Shown here piece after piece: positions 21,501-32,084 of a stretch of DNA of 64,000 nucleotides. Position 1 is the stretch's first letter, and each line of letters begins with the position of its first letter. The DNA is from Viridothelium virens (taxonomy: Eukaryota > Ascomycota > Dothideomycetes > Trypetheliales > Trypetheliaceae), in contig ML991787.1 in NCBI GenBank assembly GCA_010094025.1, positions 248,001 to 312,000 of the forward strand, given 5' to 3'. The translations under genes and the position numbers were made by a program. Below the pieces are notes generated by a model. That model worked only from the letters and a program-made list of their open reading frames with translations. It had not been told where the DNA came from and ran no database searches.

Positions 21501-22124
21501 CTTGACTTTGGGTGGTCGGTCAGATCCATCCTTATCATTCTCTGCCGCATCAGAATCGGCCTCGATACTTTCGAAACGGTCGCCATTATCACCGGAACTC
21601 GTTTTCACTCGGATGGGGCAACTTGCGGAAGAAAAATCGGACGAGTTCACGGCCACCACTCGGACATTGTAGAAGTGGTCCGATTTGAGCCCTGTAACAG
21701 ATATTGACGTTTCGTTATGGGATGTCTCGCCGACTGTGGTTCGCTTTGTTAGCTTTGCCAACACGTTTTGGGGTAAATACGCACTTGTTATGCCATTCAG
21801 CCGTAACTGGTATTTGACGATTGAAGTTCGGTTATGTGGCACCTTCCAGTGGAGAATGAAGCCATCGGATTTGACACCTGCAAGGGAGACACTTGGGGTG
21901 GCCGGTACTTCAAGGCCTAGAAGATTGATAAGGTCGTCAACAGGTTTTGTGACGACTTGCCAGGTCCGATAGCCAAGCCTGAGGACGCGTTAACTGCGAT
22001 CGATGTAAAATTGAGCACAATCATGGAGTACTGACCAAGTCAAGGCGACGGAAACCAACACGGTACGAAGATAGGTGATTAAGTCTACCACTAAGGTCTC
22101 GAGGCTATATGATATGCCGATCAT
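18531..22124 (-). CDS. Membrane-anchored fibronectin type III and coiled-coil protein
   Basis: Two exons, 22124-22036 and 21978-18531, around a 57-bp intron (donor GTCAGT, acceptor CTCAG); 1178 residues. The short first exon supplies a membrane anchor (LITYLRTVLVSVALTW). The second opens with an amphipathic linker (KPVDDLINLLGLE) and an FN3 domain (PATPSVSLAGVKSDGFILHW ... HFYNVRVVAVNSSDF; residues about 47-125). A long coiled coil follows (about 235-425, from VQQLTERLEGLRRETDEVEK). The remaining two thirds is a Ser/Pro-rich disordered tail with a KTEKTEKTKSKSKGKEKE basic block. I know proteins of this layout in filamentous ascomycetes but no established function. An N-terminal anchor with cytosolic coiled coil suggests an organelle tether or scaffold (inference). 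The first-exon choice rests on the in-frame join ALTW|LGYRTW. Confidence 0.75.
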
Positions 22125-22581
22125 GGCGTGGCTGCAGAATGACCTTGAATAGAGTCCGACATACCAATAGACGCGATAGGGGTCTAGAAATAATTAACAA
22201 GTCGTAGCGTCTTGATTTGCAGGAAAATTGAGTTGTTAGGCGTGTCGGTGGAGCCGTGGAGCCGCACTCGCAGCATCGCTTCCGCACTATCAATGCCACT
22301 TTGACGTAAGCCCACTTGCACCTTCCCATTGGCTGAGCTCAACAACGCCCCCAAGCTTCTGCAACTTTTCATGTGAAAAGACAAGGACAGCACTTCTATT
22401 GAATACTCGATATCTAAGTCTATGGCAGGTTGTGGAGGGGTATTGCCTAGTGGCGTCCAAAATCCTTCTACCAGCAATGGAGCGACATATACACATACAC
22501 CCAAGACAGCCCTCTTTGTACTCCCAATGCTCGAAGTATGCTCGGACTTCTTCCCAGAAACGCCTAATCGCCCATGTGATA
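22125..22581. promoter_or_regulatory. Gap upstream of the FN3 gene and downstream of the PAF-AH-like gene
   Basis: This 457-bp stretch lies between two minus-strand genes. It should contain the PAF-AH-like 3' UTR and the FN3-gene promoter. Small frames here are overlapping and lack protein features. Confidence 0.4.
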
Positions 22582-24222
22582 TCAATGCAGCTGCGATAGG
22601 ACTGGTCCTCCCTTGGTCAGTTCTGTCAACATCTCGCCTTCCACAATAGCACTTTCTGGGCTATTATCAGTCCCTTTGTGGCTGGTAGCATCGGCACTGC
22701 TTCCATCGGATTCATCTCTTTCTTCGGCTTCCGCGCTCACATTGATCCACCCCCGAACGCTCCCATCCGCCGCTAATATTTTCCAGTCTCTTCGGCTACC
22801 ATGCATATAACCCTCACCCATACCATTTTTAATTTCTACGTCCGAAGCAGGGTCATTCTTCGACTCCTGAGTCTCTTCAGCATCAATGTGCGGTGTGTCC
22901 GCAACATCTATCCCGCACGTTCGAAGTGTTTGAAGAATTGCTCTAGAATTCAAACGTACGACTCTCTCAGGTTCCATGGCTCCAAAAATCTTGCGCGTAA
23001 ACCATGGGAAGAGGATACCGAAATCAGACTGACTCAAGTGTGCTGAGTTTAGGGGGTAGAAAAATCGGGGTTTTGTGAAGCGCGTGCTGTGCTCTGGCAG
23101 GTCAGAGGCCGGCGGGGCAAGGGCACATCTAGTGTCGTTCAAGTTCGTCTGCCACTTGAAGAAAGCTTCGCTAAGAATGGCAAGAAGAGTATTCCCACCG
23201 GGAGCCGAATTACAGGTGCCATCATAACTCGGCATGGGCTTTTTCGAAAGCCACGCCGTATATGGGCTTTGGAGTGGCATTGCCCAGAGATCGAGAACGA
23301 TTACTGGAGAATGGGGCGTTATCTGGTGTACTAGCTGTGAGTCCGAGGGAGGTGAGTAGAGAGGAACGTATCCTTCCACTGCAGGATTCGAGCATCTCCA
23401 GTAAACTGATTTGACGAATTGAATAGTTGTTGCCGCTCCGAAGGAATGCCCTGCCCAAGTTATGCTCCCTGGTGTGTGGATATCTAGAGCACGAGCCAAC
23501 CCAGAAACAGTTCCCGATGTCGAGCCTGCTTCTTTGCTTCCTAGAGTTGTCAATTTCTCACCAGAGTCTATTTTGAGCAAGGCAGCATATACAAGTGAGA
23601 GTTCCCACAACCGCATCTTCAATTGCTGGTCACGAGCAGAGTAGACGCTGGGCGAAGGTGCGTGCGAGTGGCGTTCGTACCGTATCGTCCGAGGTTCCGT
23701 CGTTTTCGTAGCCCGGACAAACGAGATAGGTGCACTCGCGTCTCGATGCTCCGTGGCGATCACAACCATTCCATGGCTTGCCAGTGATCCCAAAAGATGT
23801 GAATATGTGTTTCTGGTACCACCTAGCCCGTGGGAAAAGACGAGGACAGGCCATCTACCTGAAGAGTTCTCGGGTTTCAGCATAGGAGCGTTTCGTGTGA
23901 CTGGTATAGTAATGTAATACAGGTGAGGTGCGAAATAAGAGATTGCACCCGAAAGTGCAGGACCAGCGCCGAGGAAACTGGCGAAGGCCGAGAATGAAGA
24001 CCTCTGTGGGTCAGGGAGCCAACGTACAGGTCTCCTCTTTTTCGAACCATTTTCGCAAGGATAGAAAATCCGGAATGCAACAGTAGCAATGTCGGCGTCA
24101 GGGCCAGAGTGTGACCTCTCCAGTTCACTCGTAGGTAGTTCGAGATCGAGTGAGCCTACCGAGTAAGGTCCTGCATAGGCCGGAAAGGACCGTATAGGGT
24201 TGAGCGAAGTATTCCACACCAT
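22582..24222 (-). CDS. Platelet-activating factor acetylhydrolase-like lipase
   Basis: Single exon, 546 residues, ATG at 24222. It resembles the group VII phospholipase A2 (plasma-type PAF-acetylhydrolase) family, which cleaves short or oxidised sn-2 acyl groups from phospholipids. Visible landmarks: FRIFYPCENG and RWLPDPQ near the start, the oxyanion region WPVLVFSHGLGGTRNTYSHL (about residues 124-143), and the nucleophile elbow GHSFGAAT (about residues 264-271, serine in GHSFG). Later come an Asp-bearing strand (VIVLDLWAMPL) and a candidate catalytic His in LNSAHLSQSDFG. There is no clear secretion signal, so it is probably intracellular. The last about 80 residues are hydrophilic and acidic. 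Possible roles are repair of oxidised phospholipid or lipid signalling (inference). Same strand as the FN3 gene but with a 457-bp gap. Confidence 0.87.
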   Translation of the reverse strand: MVWNTSLNPIRSFPAYAGPYSVGSLDLELPTSELERSHSGPDADIATVAFRIFYPCENGSKKRRPVRWLPDPQRSSFSAFASFLGAGPALSGAISYFAPHLYYITIPVTRNAPMLKPENSSGRWPVLVFSHGLGGTRNTYSHLLGSLASHGMVVIATEHRDASAPISFVRATKTTEPRTIRYERHSHAPSPSVYSARDQQLKMRLWELSLVYAALLKIDSGEKLTTLGSKEAGSTSGTVSGLARALDIHTPGSITWAGHSFGAATTIQFVKSVYWRCSNPAVEGYVPLYSPPSDSQLVHQITPHSPVIVLDLWAMPLQSPYTAWLSKKPMPSYDGTCNSAPGGNTLLAILSEAFFKWQTNLNDTRCALAPPASDLPEHSTRFTKPRFFYPLNSAHLSQSDFGILFPWFTRKIFGAMEPERVVRLNSRAILQTLRTCGIDVADTPHIDAEETQESKNDPASDVEIKNGMGEGYMHGSRRDWKILAADGSVRGWINVSAEAEERDESDGSSADATSHKGTDNSPESAIVEGEMLTELTKGGPVLSQLH

Positions 24223-25825
24223 CTCGAAGACGTTTCAAGCTGGATACGGTAGTGGATGAATTTTGTAGAAGTGCTTATGGTAGAAAAGTCCAGAAGTGCA
24301 ATGCTGAAGTGTAGGTGCCTCGGAGAAGGAGATTCTAAAAGACGGAAAGAGATATGTGAAACTGAATCAAGAGCACGCGACACACTGTGACACCCCAAGA
24401 TCAAGCCCAGGTCTGAAGAAGAGTGACGTCTTTTGCCGAGCGCCGATATGCATGTCGGCGCGTCTAGTGCGGCGAGCGTGGCGGGTGGCGCTACCAAGAA
24501 AATTTTGTTCAGAAGATCCGCGGACGCTGTGAATGGGCTCGCTGGCAAAGCTTGTGGTTCTGTAACCTCCTGTCCGAGGAAGATGGAGAGTGGCAGAGCG
24601 CAGTGATGGCCAAGATAAGGAGGGCGGCAGTGCGCGCTGCTGCACAGACTGTGAGACCAACATCCTCAGCTATAATTAGTCTCCAGCTCCGACATACTTC
24701 ATATGGATGTACGATTTGGCGTTCACGACTCAATCAATTCTTTCAAGCTCCAAAAATCACTTGGTGCTATGCGGCAAATAAATGGGTTGAAGTAGTCAAA
24801 CCATCTAAACTTGTCAATGCTTACTCTTCTAGGAAGTTGCGTATCAAAAGCTCCCTTGCCATGAAGCAAGAGCAAAAGCAACCTTGAGTAAAGGTTTTTG
24901 AATATAAGGAAGTAGATGATATGAGCGACGAATATTTGAGAACATCGTAGAGGGCAGCAGATGACCGAATTTTGACAATGCTTTGCATGTCTAGAAAAGG
25001 TTTTAGTATCCTTATCGTATTAGTGGACTCGTGGCAACGACTTTTTGTAGTTTTCGATTGTCGAGGTCTCAAAGACTGCATAGATTCAGCCCCCTTTTTT
25101 TTCCGTACCATCACTATGGGTCTATACTCCGTACCTTCCTAAAAGACTCACCAATTACTTGCCCTTCGAACCTAGCATCCTAGGATTGGCCCGCCGAGAG
25201 AAATTGTTGTTCAGATCTTTATTCGCACATGGCGGGATGCGCCAACGAGATTCCAGGTTTGAAGTTACGGAATCAAGACATTTACCAATTCTATTGATAC
25301 CGACCAAGATGCCTAGTGACTCGTATACACAGAGCCGTTACGGAAAGTGTTTCTAATAGCTCGCAGGACGAGCCTCGAGTCCCAGACTTTTGATAGTCCG
25401 TACCCTGAAGCAGAGTAACAAACCATCAGCTGACGGAAACGAGAGATTGAAGTAAGCACGTGTAGATTGAATATTCACTACTGGGATCATGCTGATATCT
25501 ATTGTCAACAAGCGAATCTAGAAAAATCGGGGCAAAGACGAGGTAATTTAGGCGAAAGCTCAAAATACGTGAACCCATCTTGATAAAGATAACGATGACG
25601 TCGCTTGCAAGCCCACCAACCCCTTGCGCTCTAACACGCGTTGGCCCGCGTTTAAGTAGCATTCTGGTGAGCCTGAACAGCCTGCATAGCTTGTCTTGTG
25701 AAACTTCATGTTATGGGTATCTTTGCCTCAGGTCGAAGCTTGAAAAGAGAGCTGCATGACGTCTGCATTTTGGGCCTTCTCCACTATTGTATCTTATTGT
25801 AAACAATCATCGACCATTCAACATC
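24223..25825. other. Intergenic region between divergent PAF-AH-like and Rab4-like genes
   Basis: About 1.6 kb. A TACTCCGTA motif lies at 25125-25133, just after a run of nine T (25096-25102 region). No coding frame with family features is visible. Both promoters are expected here. Confidence 0.4.
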
Positions 25826-26901
25826 ATGGTACGCAAGCGAACCTCGTCCCGAGCCTCGACCGAGCCACCTGAGGCGGCAAGACAACAAGAGCTCTCAAGC
25901 ATGTACGATTATCTTGCGAAGATCATTCTCATCGGACCTAGTGGTACGGGCAAGTCGTGTCTACTGCATAGATTCGTGAAAAACGAATGGAGGATTCTGT
26001 CATCGCAAACAATTGGAGTTGAGTTCGCATCAAAGATAGTCAAGGTCGGAAATGGACCGCGAAGAAAGCGCGTCAAGCTTCAAGTTAGTAGGCTACTGTG
26101 AATCTTGACCGTCAGTGTTTGATCTAATTGACTGACCCGCTGCTCCAGCTGTGGGACACTGCAGGGACAGAACGATTTCGATCAGTCTCTCGCAGCTATT
26201 ACCGTGGAAGCGCGGGTGCCATTATAGTCTACGATGTTGCGTCGCATTCTTCTTTTCGAGAACTCCCACATTTCCTAAATGATGCACGCGCGCTCGCGTC
26301 ACCACAGCTCACCGTCATACTAGCCGGCAACAAATCAGACCTTGCTGATGAACCTCAGCAACTTGGGTCTTCGCCTGTGGACGGTACTCTAGCTACTCTA
26401 TCTAGTTCAAGCAGTCGAAGATCAATACCCTCATCCAGCGGCGAAGGCTCGATCAAATCAAATAAGGGATACGGTTTGGGTTCTCAGCAAACTGCTACGA
26501 TAGCACCTGAGGGGCGGGAGGTTATAGCAGAGGATGCATCCCGCTGGGCATCATCACAGCAGATTCCTGTTTCCGTTGAAGTCTCGGCCCTATCTGGCGA
26601 GAATGTTGAGGAATTGTTCTCCCGACTTGCAGGCATGATCCTTACGAAGATTGAGCTCGGCGAAATCAACCCGGATGACCCTCAAAGTGGAATACAGTAT
26701 GGGGATAGCGGAGCCTGGGGCAGCTCAACAACATCAGACGGAGGCAGCATCAAAAGCACCATGAGTGTAGAGGATGGTATTGTGAATGGAAAACGAAAGA
26801 GTAGGAGAAGAGGTAGTGGAAGCGGTTGGATGAGTGGTATGCGGGAATGGGAAGAGGTCTTTAGCTTAGATCGCAGGCGCAGGAGGAATCGGTGCTGCTA
26901 G
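25826..26901 (+). CDS. Rab4-like small GTPase with a serine-rich insertion
   Basis: Exons 25826-26083 and 26149-26901; the 65-bp intron (GTTAGT donor, CCAG acceptor) joins KLQ|LWDTAG. Product 336 residues, far longer than the about 210 usual for a Rab. G-motifs: P-loop GPSGTGKSC, switch I TIGVEF, G3 WDTAGTERFRSVSRSYYRG, G4 NKSD, G5 SALSG. It ends RNRCC, a double-cysteine geranylgeranylation signal, so it should act on endosomal membranes in recycling, as Rab4/Rab14 proteins do. The extra length comes from a Ser/Gly-rich insertion of about 65 residues between NKSD and the helix before SALSG, and from a basic Ser/Gly-rich C-terminal extension. The TTG 39 bp upstream is in frame, but the ATG at 25826 gives the natural start MVRKR. 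Rab4 versus a related class is from switch resemblance only. Confidence 0.85.
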
Positions 26902-27710
26902 CGGGAAGGCTGATGCTGCGATTTTGATGTTTGTGTTTCTGAATGCACTCTTGAGTTATTAATGACTCGATCAAGGAATATGACAGCGTTGGCGTTTGTG
27001 GAGTGTCCCGAACCTGGCGAAGGGGCACTCATGGGTTTGCTCAAGAATTGTTCCGCTCAATGACCAAAACATGGGTACACAAAGAGTGATTTTTATTCAA
27101 CAAGAATTCAATATATGGATAAAGTGCAAAAAGAAATGCCAAGGGAGTCCTGTTAGCCTTCGCCCTTTCAAGGTAAGCAGAGTCGGTTGGAAGTGGTTCC
27201 CGTCTCCACCCGCAGATCCCGGTAGAGTCCATCTGCTCAAGCATGCAATTTGTCTAGGAAACATCACCGTCGTTCAAAACGCGAAAGATTTGTAGCTCGA
27301 CCTTTTAAGTGGAGCGTAGGACACCTGCAGACTTGTATCATCTCTGCGGCAAGCAATTGGGCGTAAAGGGTACGTCATCGCCTCGTTATATGTATCCTTA
27401 CGATCGTGTTGTGTTTATCTTCTTAGAGATGCCTTGCCTATAAGTCGCCAGGAAGGCGCAGTTCATATACTCTGGAAACAGACAGACTTGAAAGCACGAC
27501 TCTGAGTATCTGAGGTACTGCTCCTCGCTTCATATCCCGAGTAGTGGGACTGGAAAAGCTTTCGGTTCTCCGCGAAGCTTATATACCAACGCTTGAAGAG
27601 CACCGAGGCTCGACTGTTTTACGTTCTAAGCGAAGACCTCCTAAAGGGACCCAAAAAATTAGCAGGCAGGAGATTCTCGTTTCGCCATCAGGCGACCCTC
27701 AATAAAAGTC
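26902..27710. other. Intergenic region between the Rab4-like and USP genes
   Basis: An 809-bp gap between two plus-strand genes. No supported coding frame. It should hold the Rab 3' UTR and the promoter of the universal stress protein gene. Confidence 0.4.
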
Positions 27711-29671
27711 ATGCCTCGTTCCCCCACTCCTTCCGCTTCTCCACGAACTACCACACCACAGCCCGACTCTCGACATGGACGCAGCAAGAGCTCCGATGCG
27801 AGGATCGGCAAGACCCCCATTATCTTCTTACCAGGCCAGGATAATAGTGATCAAGATGCTCGGAGACCTTCAGTCCAGTTTGCCTCACCGTCAAGGAGTC
27901 CAGCTGCATCACCTAGCCCAGCTCGCCAGAGTCCAAGACGAGCGCTTTCCTATCAACCGAGTGGTCGTAATGGAAGGAGAATGTCATCTCCGCCTCCACC
28001 TCCGTGAGTCACTCCTTCTGTGTCTTCTTCAGAAGGCCGTGTCTTCAATTTCCTTGGACGTGTTACAAGGTCCCTCATTTCTGCGCCCAAATATACTTCG
28101 ACACGAAGAATCTTTACCACAACATCATGCGATTCACTCATTCCTCGAACAAGAATTTAAAATGTCATCAAAATCCTTTTTCTCACTGAGGAGTCGTACT
28201 GAGAATCCCCCACCTTTTTCTCCGTCGGACAAGACTCCTCTAACCCCACCAAAGTCATGTATTTCTTCAGGAAAACGTACCCCGAACCGCTCAGAGACTT
28301 CTGAGTCATCGCATGTAGTACCCCTAATGTTAAGGGCCTTGCACTAATTACAAACTTCACTAGGTTATTCCAACCTCGTGTATCATTCGACACATTCGAT
28401 AACAAAGAGGCTTCAGACTTTTCCTTGACGCTGCAAAGCAAGCATAAAGACTACGAATATTCCAAAAGATCCCGAACCTTCCTCTGCGGCACGGATACGA
28501 ATGATTATTCCGAATTCGCCCTTGAGTGGCTAATCGATGAGCTTGTCGACGATGGTGATGAGATCGTTTGTCTCCGGGTGGTAGAAAAGGACTCCAAGTT
28601 CGCCGGCGACAGCAGCATAGAGGAAGGCCGATATCGAGCGGAGGCCGAGAAAATGATGTCTCACATCCAAGGGAAGAATGTGGATAACAAAGCCGTCAAC
28701 ATCATCATGGAGTTTTCCGTTGGCAAGATCCAGGACACAATCCAATCCATGGTACGTCGTCTCCAGATCCCACACTCTCCCGTCCTCCCTGCCTCCATTC
28801 ATCCCATTCCAGCTGACAAGTCTCCCCAACTCAGATCCGCATCTACGAACCCGCCATCCTCGTCGTCGGCACCCGCGGCCGCAGCCTTGGCGGCTTCCAA
28901 GGCCTCCTCCCCGGCTCCGTATCCAAATGGTGCCTGCAACACTCGCCCGTCCCCGTCATCGTCGTGCGGCCATCCGCCAAGCGCGACAAGAAGAAGCGCA
29001 AGCGGCTGCAGGACCCGACCCGGCGGGGCTACAAGGACATCCTGGACCGCTCCTCGGGCGGCGATGGCGGTGGCGGAAGTGGCGGCGTCGGCAGCAGCAG
29101 CACCAACGCGCTGTCGTCAAATCTGCGCCACATCGTGGATGCGTCGATCGGCGACGACGAGCACGCGGTCGAGGCGACGAATGCGGAGCAGGCGGCCGTG
29201 TTGGCTGCTATCGGATACAACCCAAGCCCGGAGTTTGAGGAGCTGGCGGCGGAGATGCAGCGCACGCAGAGTGCGGGGGCGAAGAGTGATGATGGGACGA
29301 ATTTGAGTGAGCTGTCGAGTCCGAATGATTTGAAGAGTCCCGGCGTGGTGATGAAGAGCCCAGAGCTGCTGAATCTGGAGAGTCCGGCGCTTAGTGAGGC
29401 CAGTAGCGAGGGGGAGGAGGAAGATGAGGAGGAGGAGGGTGGTGCGATGATTGAGGCTGTGCCGGGACATGTGCTGCTTGCGCAGGATGAGGCGAATGCG
29501 AAGGCTCGTGAGGAAGAGAAGCAGGGTGAGTCGGTTGGAAGAGATGCCGCTACGGAAATCAAGACTGAGGGTGAACCCGCCGCAGAGACTCCCGAGCTGA
29601 CTGAGAATATCAAACCTGAGCGCGATAAAAGTCCGGAGGGTACAGAGGGCCACAAGGCTGATAAGGAATGA
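27711..29671 (+). CDS. Universal stress protein (UspA-type) with disordered extensions
   Basis: Modelled exons 27711-28003, 28364-28751 and 28835-29671 give 505 residues. The N-terminus is Ser/Pro/Arg-rich (MPRSPTPSASPRTTTPQ). The Usp domain starts near VSFDTFDNKEASDFSLTL and RTFLCGTDTNDYSEFALEWL. It continues through an intron at QSM|IRI to the nucleotide-binding loop VVGTRGRSLGGFQGLLPGSV, which matches the G-x2-G-x9-G-S/T pattern of ATP-binding Usp proteins, and ends with PVPVIVVRP. The C-terminal half is acidic and disordered (EGEEEDEEEEGG). Usp-type proteins are linked to stress survival; the fungal role is little known. The first intron is long for this region (360 bp, donor GTGAGT). An alternative using a 37-bp internal exon (28033-28069, reading GRVFNFLGRVTR) with donor GTAATG at 27970 is also in frame, so this junction is uncertain. 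Confidence 0.82.
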
Positions 29672-30062
29672 GGAATAATTGTTTGGGGGGTTTACGAGTC
29701 TTTCTTGATAAGCAATGCTCAGGGAGCAATTACCCGGATGATGAGGAACATTTCTCTTCCTCTTTTCTACGACATCTCATCTCAATGAATCAGACGTGCG
29801 TTTTATTGTAGCCAGTATTTTTAGAAAGCGCTCAAGCATGAAATAGCTACATTGTCTCAGGTATCGACAGTGCTGCGAGTGTCTAGGAGCAAGGATTCCG
29901 CAAAGCCCAGATTGGGCACCGAAAATGTGCTTTCAAGTGACTGTGTCGATATTTACGCGCATGACTAAAAATTCCATCGCAAGCCCACTGGCCTACTTAA
30001 GATCATGCCCATTCGTTGTGTGCCTTCTATCCCATGTTCCCTCCCATCACCGTAGACTCGTC
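29672..30062. other. Short convergent intergenic region
   Basis: 391 bp between the convergent USP gene and the small conserved protein. Nothing is seen beyond presumed 3' UTRs. Confidence 0.4.
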
Positions 30063-30278
30063 TCAAGTCCCCTTCGAGGTTTTCTCCTCCGCAGCCTTCT
30101 CGAGAGGGCCGGTTGGATTCGAGGGTAGGTTGGCCTTCTGCTGCTCAGAAGCATCCTTGGCATGGTCTTGAGAAGGAGCAGCGCCCAGCTCGTTGGGCTT
30201 CGCCTGAGGGTCGTGAAGCTGCCCGCCGGTCTGACGTTCAGGGTCGGGAGATTGACGGCCTTGGTTTGGAGCAGACAT
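30063..30278 (-). CDS. Small conserved-looking fungal protein, 71 residues, unknown function
   Basis: ATG at 30278 (MSAPNQGRQSPDPERQTGGQ) to a stop at 30063. The protein is hydrophilic, rich in Pro, Gln, Asp and Glu, with no membrane segment, and is predicted disordered. The opening SAPNQGRQSPDPERQ resembles a small protein I have met in many Pezizomycotina genomes without an assigned function; that is memory, not a search. The end (NPTGPLEKAAEEKTSKGT) also fits that family. An intron in the 5' UTR is possible, since the region just upstream (30300-30480) has splice-like signals. Convergent with the USP gene. Confidence 0.65.
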   Translation of the reverse strand: MSAPNQGRQSPDPERQTGGQLHDPQAKPNELGAAPSQDHAKDASEQQKANLPSNPTGPLEKAAEEKTSKGT

Positions 30279-31073
30279 TGTGGAAGAGTAGAAAAGGCGT
30301 CTGCGACAAGTCTCAGTCAGTGATGAATAAGTGAAAAGATCCAAGTGCTTGTACTAACATGTGAATTGATAAGTGCTGCACGAACTTGGTGCTTCAATCG
30401 GTCTACGTAAAGCTATCAGAATCAAGAAAACTGAGTTCGGACCAAGCAAGCAAGTAATGGAGAGACTAACCTAAATCAAGGTGCTTCCGGTGATTCAATG
30501 ATGAGGTTTGGAAACTGCGGAAGAAGATTTCGATGGCGTTGAAATGGCATGATTGCCCCTCCAACGCTTACGGATGGTCTTACCAAGCCCCGCCTACGTC
30601 ACCTACCGAAGAATTCCCGTTTTATAACTTCGAGTCTCACTTCTTCGAAAACTACCGCACTTGGATAAGAGCGTCGTCTTACACATACGAGGCCACCTCT
30701 GATGAAAAGAGGTAGTTCTTCAGCCACCTTTAACAATTTACGCTTGCCTAAAGATAAGTGAGTTTGAGATTATCATAGAATTACTTGTCATGACCCGTTA
30801 TACAACAGCTGGTTTGCGAGGCAAACTTCGTAATTGCACGGCGTCTTTATGAAAGTGTTCTACTCAGATGTCTATATTTCATACTGTAATTTCTATAAGG
30901 CTAGCGATCGATGCAATATCATCCTCAGAACAGGTATCTAAGATCGGAACCATGATCTCGTTGCTGTTTCAGGGACCGGCGTTGTCTTTGATTCACTTCA
31001 TTTTGGAGCTAGTGTGTTGGGTGCATGCATTCATCCACCCTATGCTGAATAGCACGACACCACTGCCACCAAC
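30279..31073. other. Intergenic region between divergent small genes
   Basis: 795 bp between the small protein (minus) and the unrecognised gene (plus). No supported gene. Promoters for both are expected. Confidence 0.35.
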
Positions 31074-32084
31074 ATGGACAATTACGAGGTTTCAGGTAAA
31101 GGCACTATGCATGCCCCACAAGCAATCAATTATTTCTTGACTGGGCACCATATTCGAGACCAAAATCGTGACCTAGTACTGCTTGCAAAGAAGGAAGACG
31201 GTTCCTTCTATTTGCACCGCAAGTGCGGGACTTCCGAAGCCACAAGACGCGACACCGTCGATGCTTTTAAGCATGCTGACCATCTAATCCCAGAAGGCGC
31301 CTTTGCGGCCCAGATCAAGCAGCTTGATGGAACCTACGAAGCCATCAATAAAACACTCCTACCTGGACTAAAATCACACGGACGTCCTGGTCGCAAGCTA
31401 GCGTCACAGAAGCGTTCAGAAGAAACGCTCGACCGAGGTGAGCAACTTTGCGATACCCAACGTATTCAGAATGAAAGCCAACCAGCTGTAGGCGATATAT
31501 CACTCATCTCCATCCTCGAATGGTACAATAGAGAGTCCGCCCTCGAAGAGGGTTGGCGTCGGCTTCCTATTTACAGTGAGCGTCCCTTGATCTCCAGTAT
31601 CCGTACCCCATGCTCCACGCGGTCCCCACAACCCATATTGAATTCCCCGTTCCCCACTTCAATCTCCACGTGCCATGCCCGCATTCACCCGATTCCCCTA
31701 TTCTCCAGGATTCACTCCAAGCCTACCCCAAACACGCACCAACACGCCCTACCTCTTCCTCCCCACTGCACCATCTCACTCATCATGACTAACTTCTCCT
31801 CCCTCCTAGTCCCCGAACGCGACGCCCAACGCGGCGCCCACCTTGACTTCCTCCGCCGTACCGAGGGCTTCATCCTCTTCCCCCGGCCCCCACAATATCC
31901 CCACTACCCGATACCGCCGTCCGTGCCAACATACTGGGACTTCGCGCAGCACCCCGCCGCGGAGCGGGCCGTGGCGGGGGAGACGTTCTGGCCGAGGTCG
32001 GAGATGGGGGGAAGGACGGGGGGAAGGCGGAGGAAGCGCAGACGTGGGGAGGTACAGGCGGTCTTGCGGGGTGAGGATATCTAA
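31074..32084 (+). CDS. Unrecognised protein, 336 or 258 residues depending on one intron
   Basis: ATG at 31074 (MDNYEVSGKGTMHAP). The frame runs to 32084 without interruption (336 residues). However, 31576-31809 has every mark of an intron: donor GTGAGC, branch TGACTAAC and acceptor CCTAG. It is 234 bp long, a multiple of three, without a stop. Removing it joins RLPIY to IPERDAQRGAHLDFLRRTEG and gives 258 residues. The sequence it removes is Pro/Thr/His-rich and not protein-like, which favours splicing. The first half is charged and helical (DLVLLAKKEDGSFYLHRKCG); the C-terminus ends in a basic Arg/Lys cluster (GGRRRKRRRGE) that could be a nuclear signal. I recognise no family. It lies in accessory-looking DNA beside the NLR-type N-terminal protein. 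Confidence 0.55.
   Translation: MDNYEVSGKGTMHAPQAINYFLTGHHIRDQNRDLVLLAKKEDGSFYLHRKCGTSEATRRDTVDAFKHADHLIPEGAFAAQIKQLDGTYEAINKTLLPGLKSHGRPGRKLASQKRSEETLDRGEQLCDTQRIQNESQPAVGDISLISILEWYNRESALEEGWRRLPIYSERPLISSIRTPCSTRSPQPILNSPFPTSISTCHARIHPIPLFSRIHSKPTPNTHQHALPLPPHCTISLIMTNFSSLLVPERDAQRGAHLDFLRRTEGFILFPRPPQYPHYPIPPSVPTYWDFAQHPAAERAVAGETFWPRSEMGGRTGGRRRKRRRGEVQAVLRGEDI

Noticed and set aside
28425-29306. 293-codon plus-strand frame through the USP gene
   Set aside because: It is the USP exon 2 frame read through intron 2; after 28751 it turns into Arg/Ser-rich sequence, whereas splicing restores the Usp nucleotide-binding loop.
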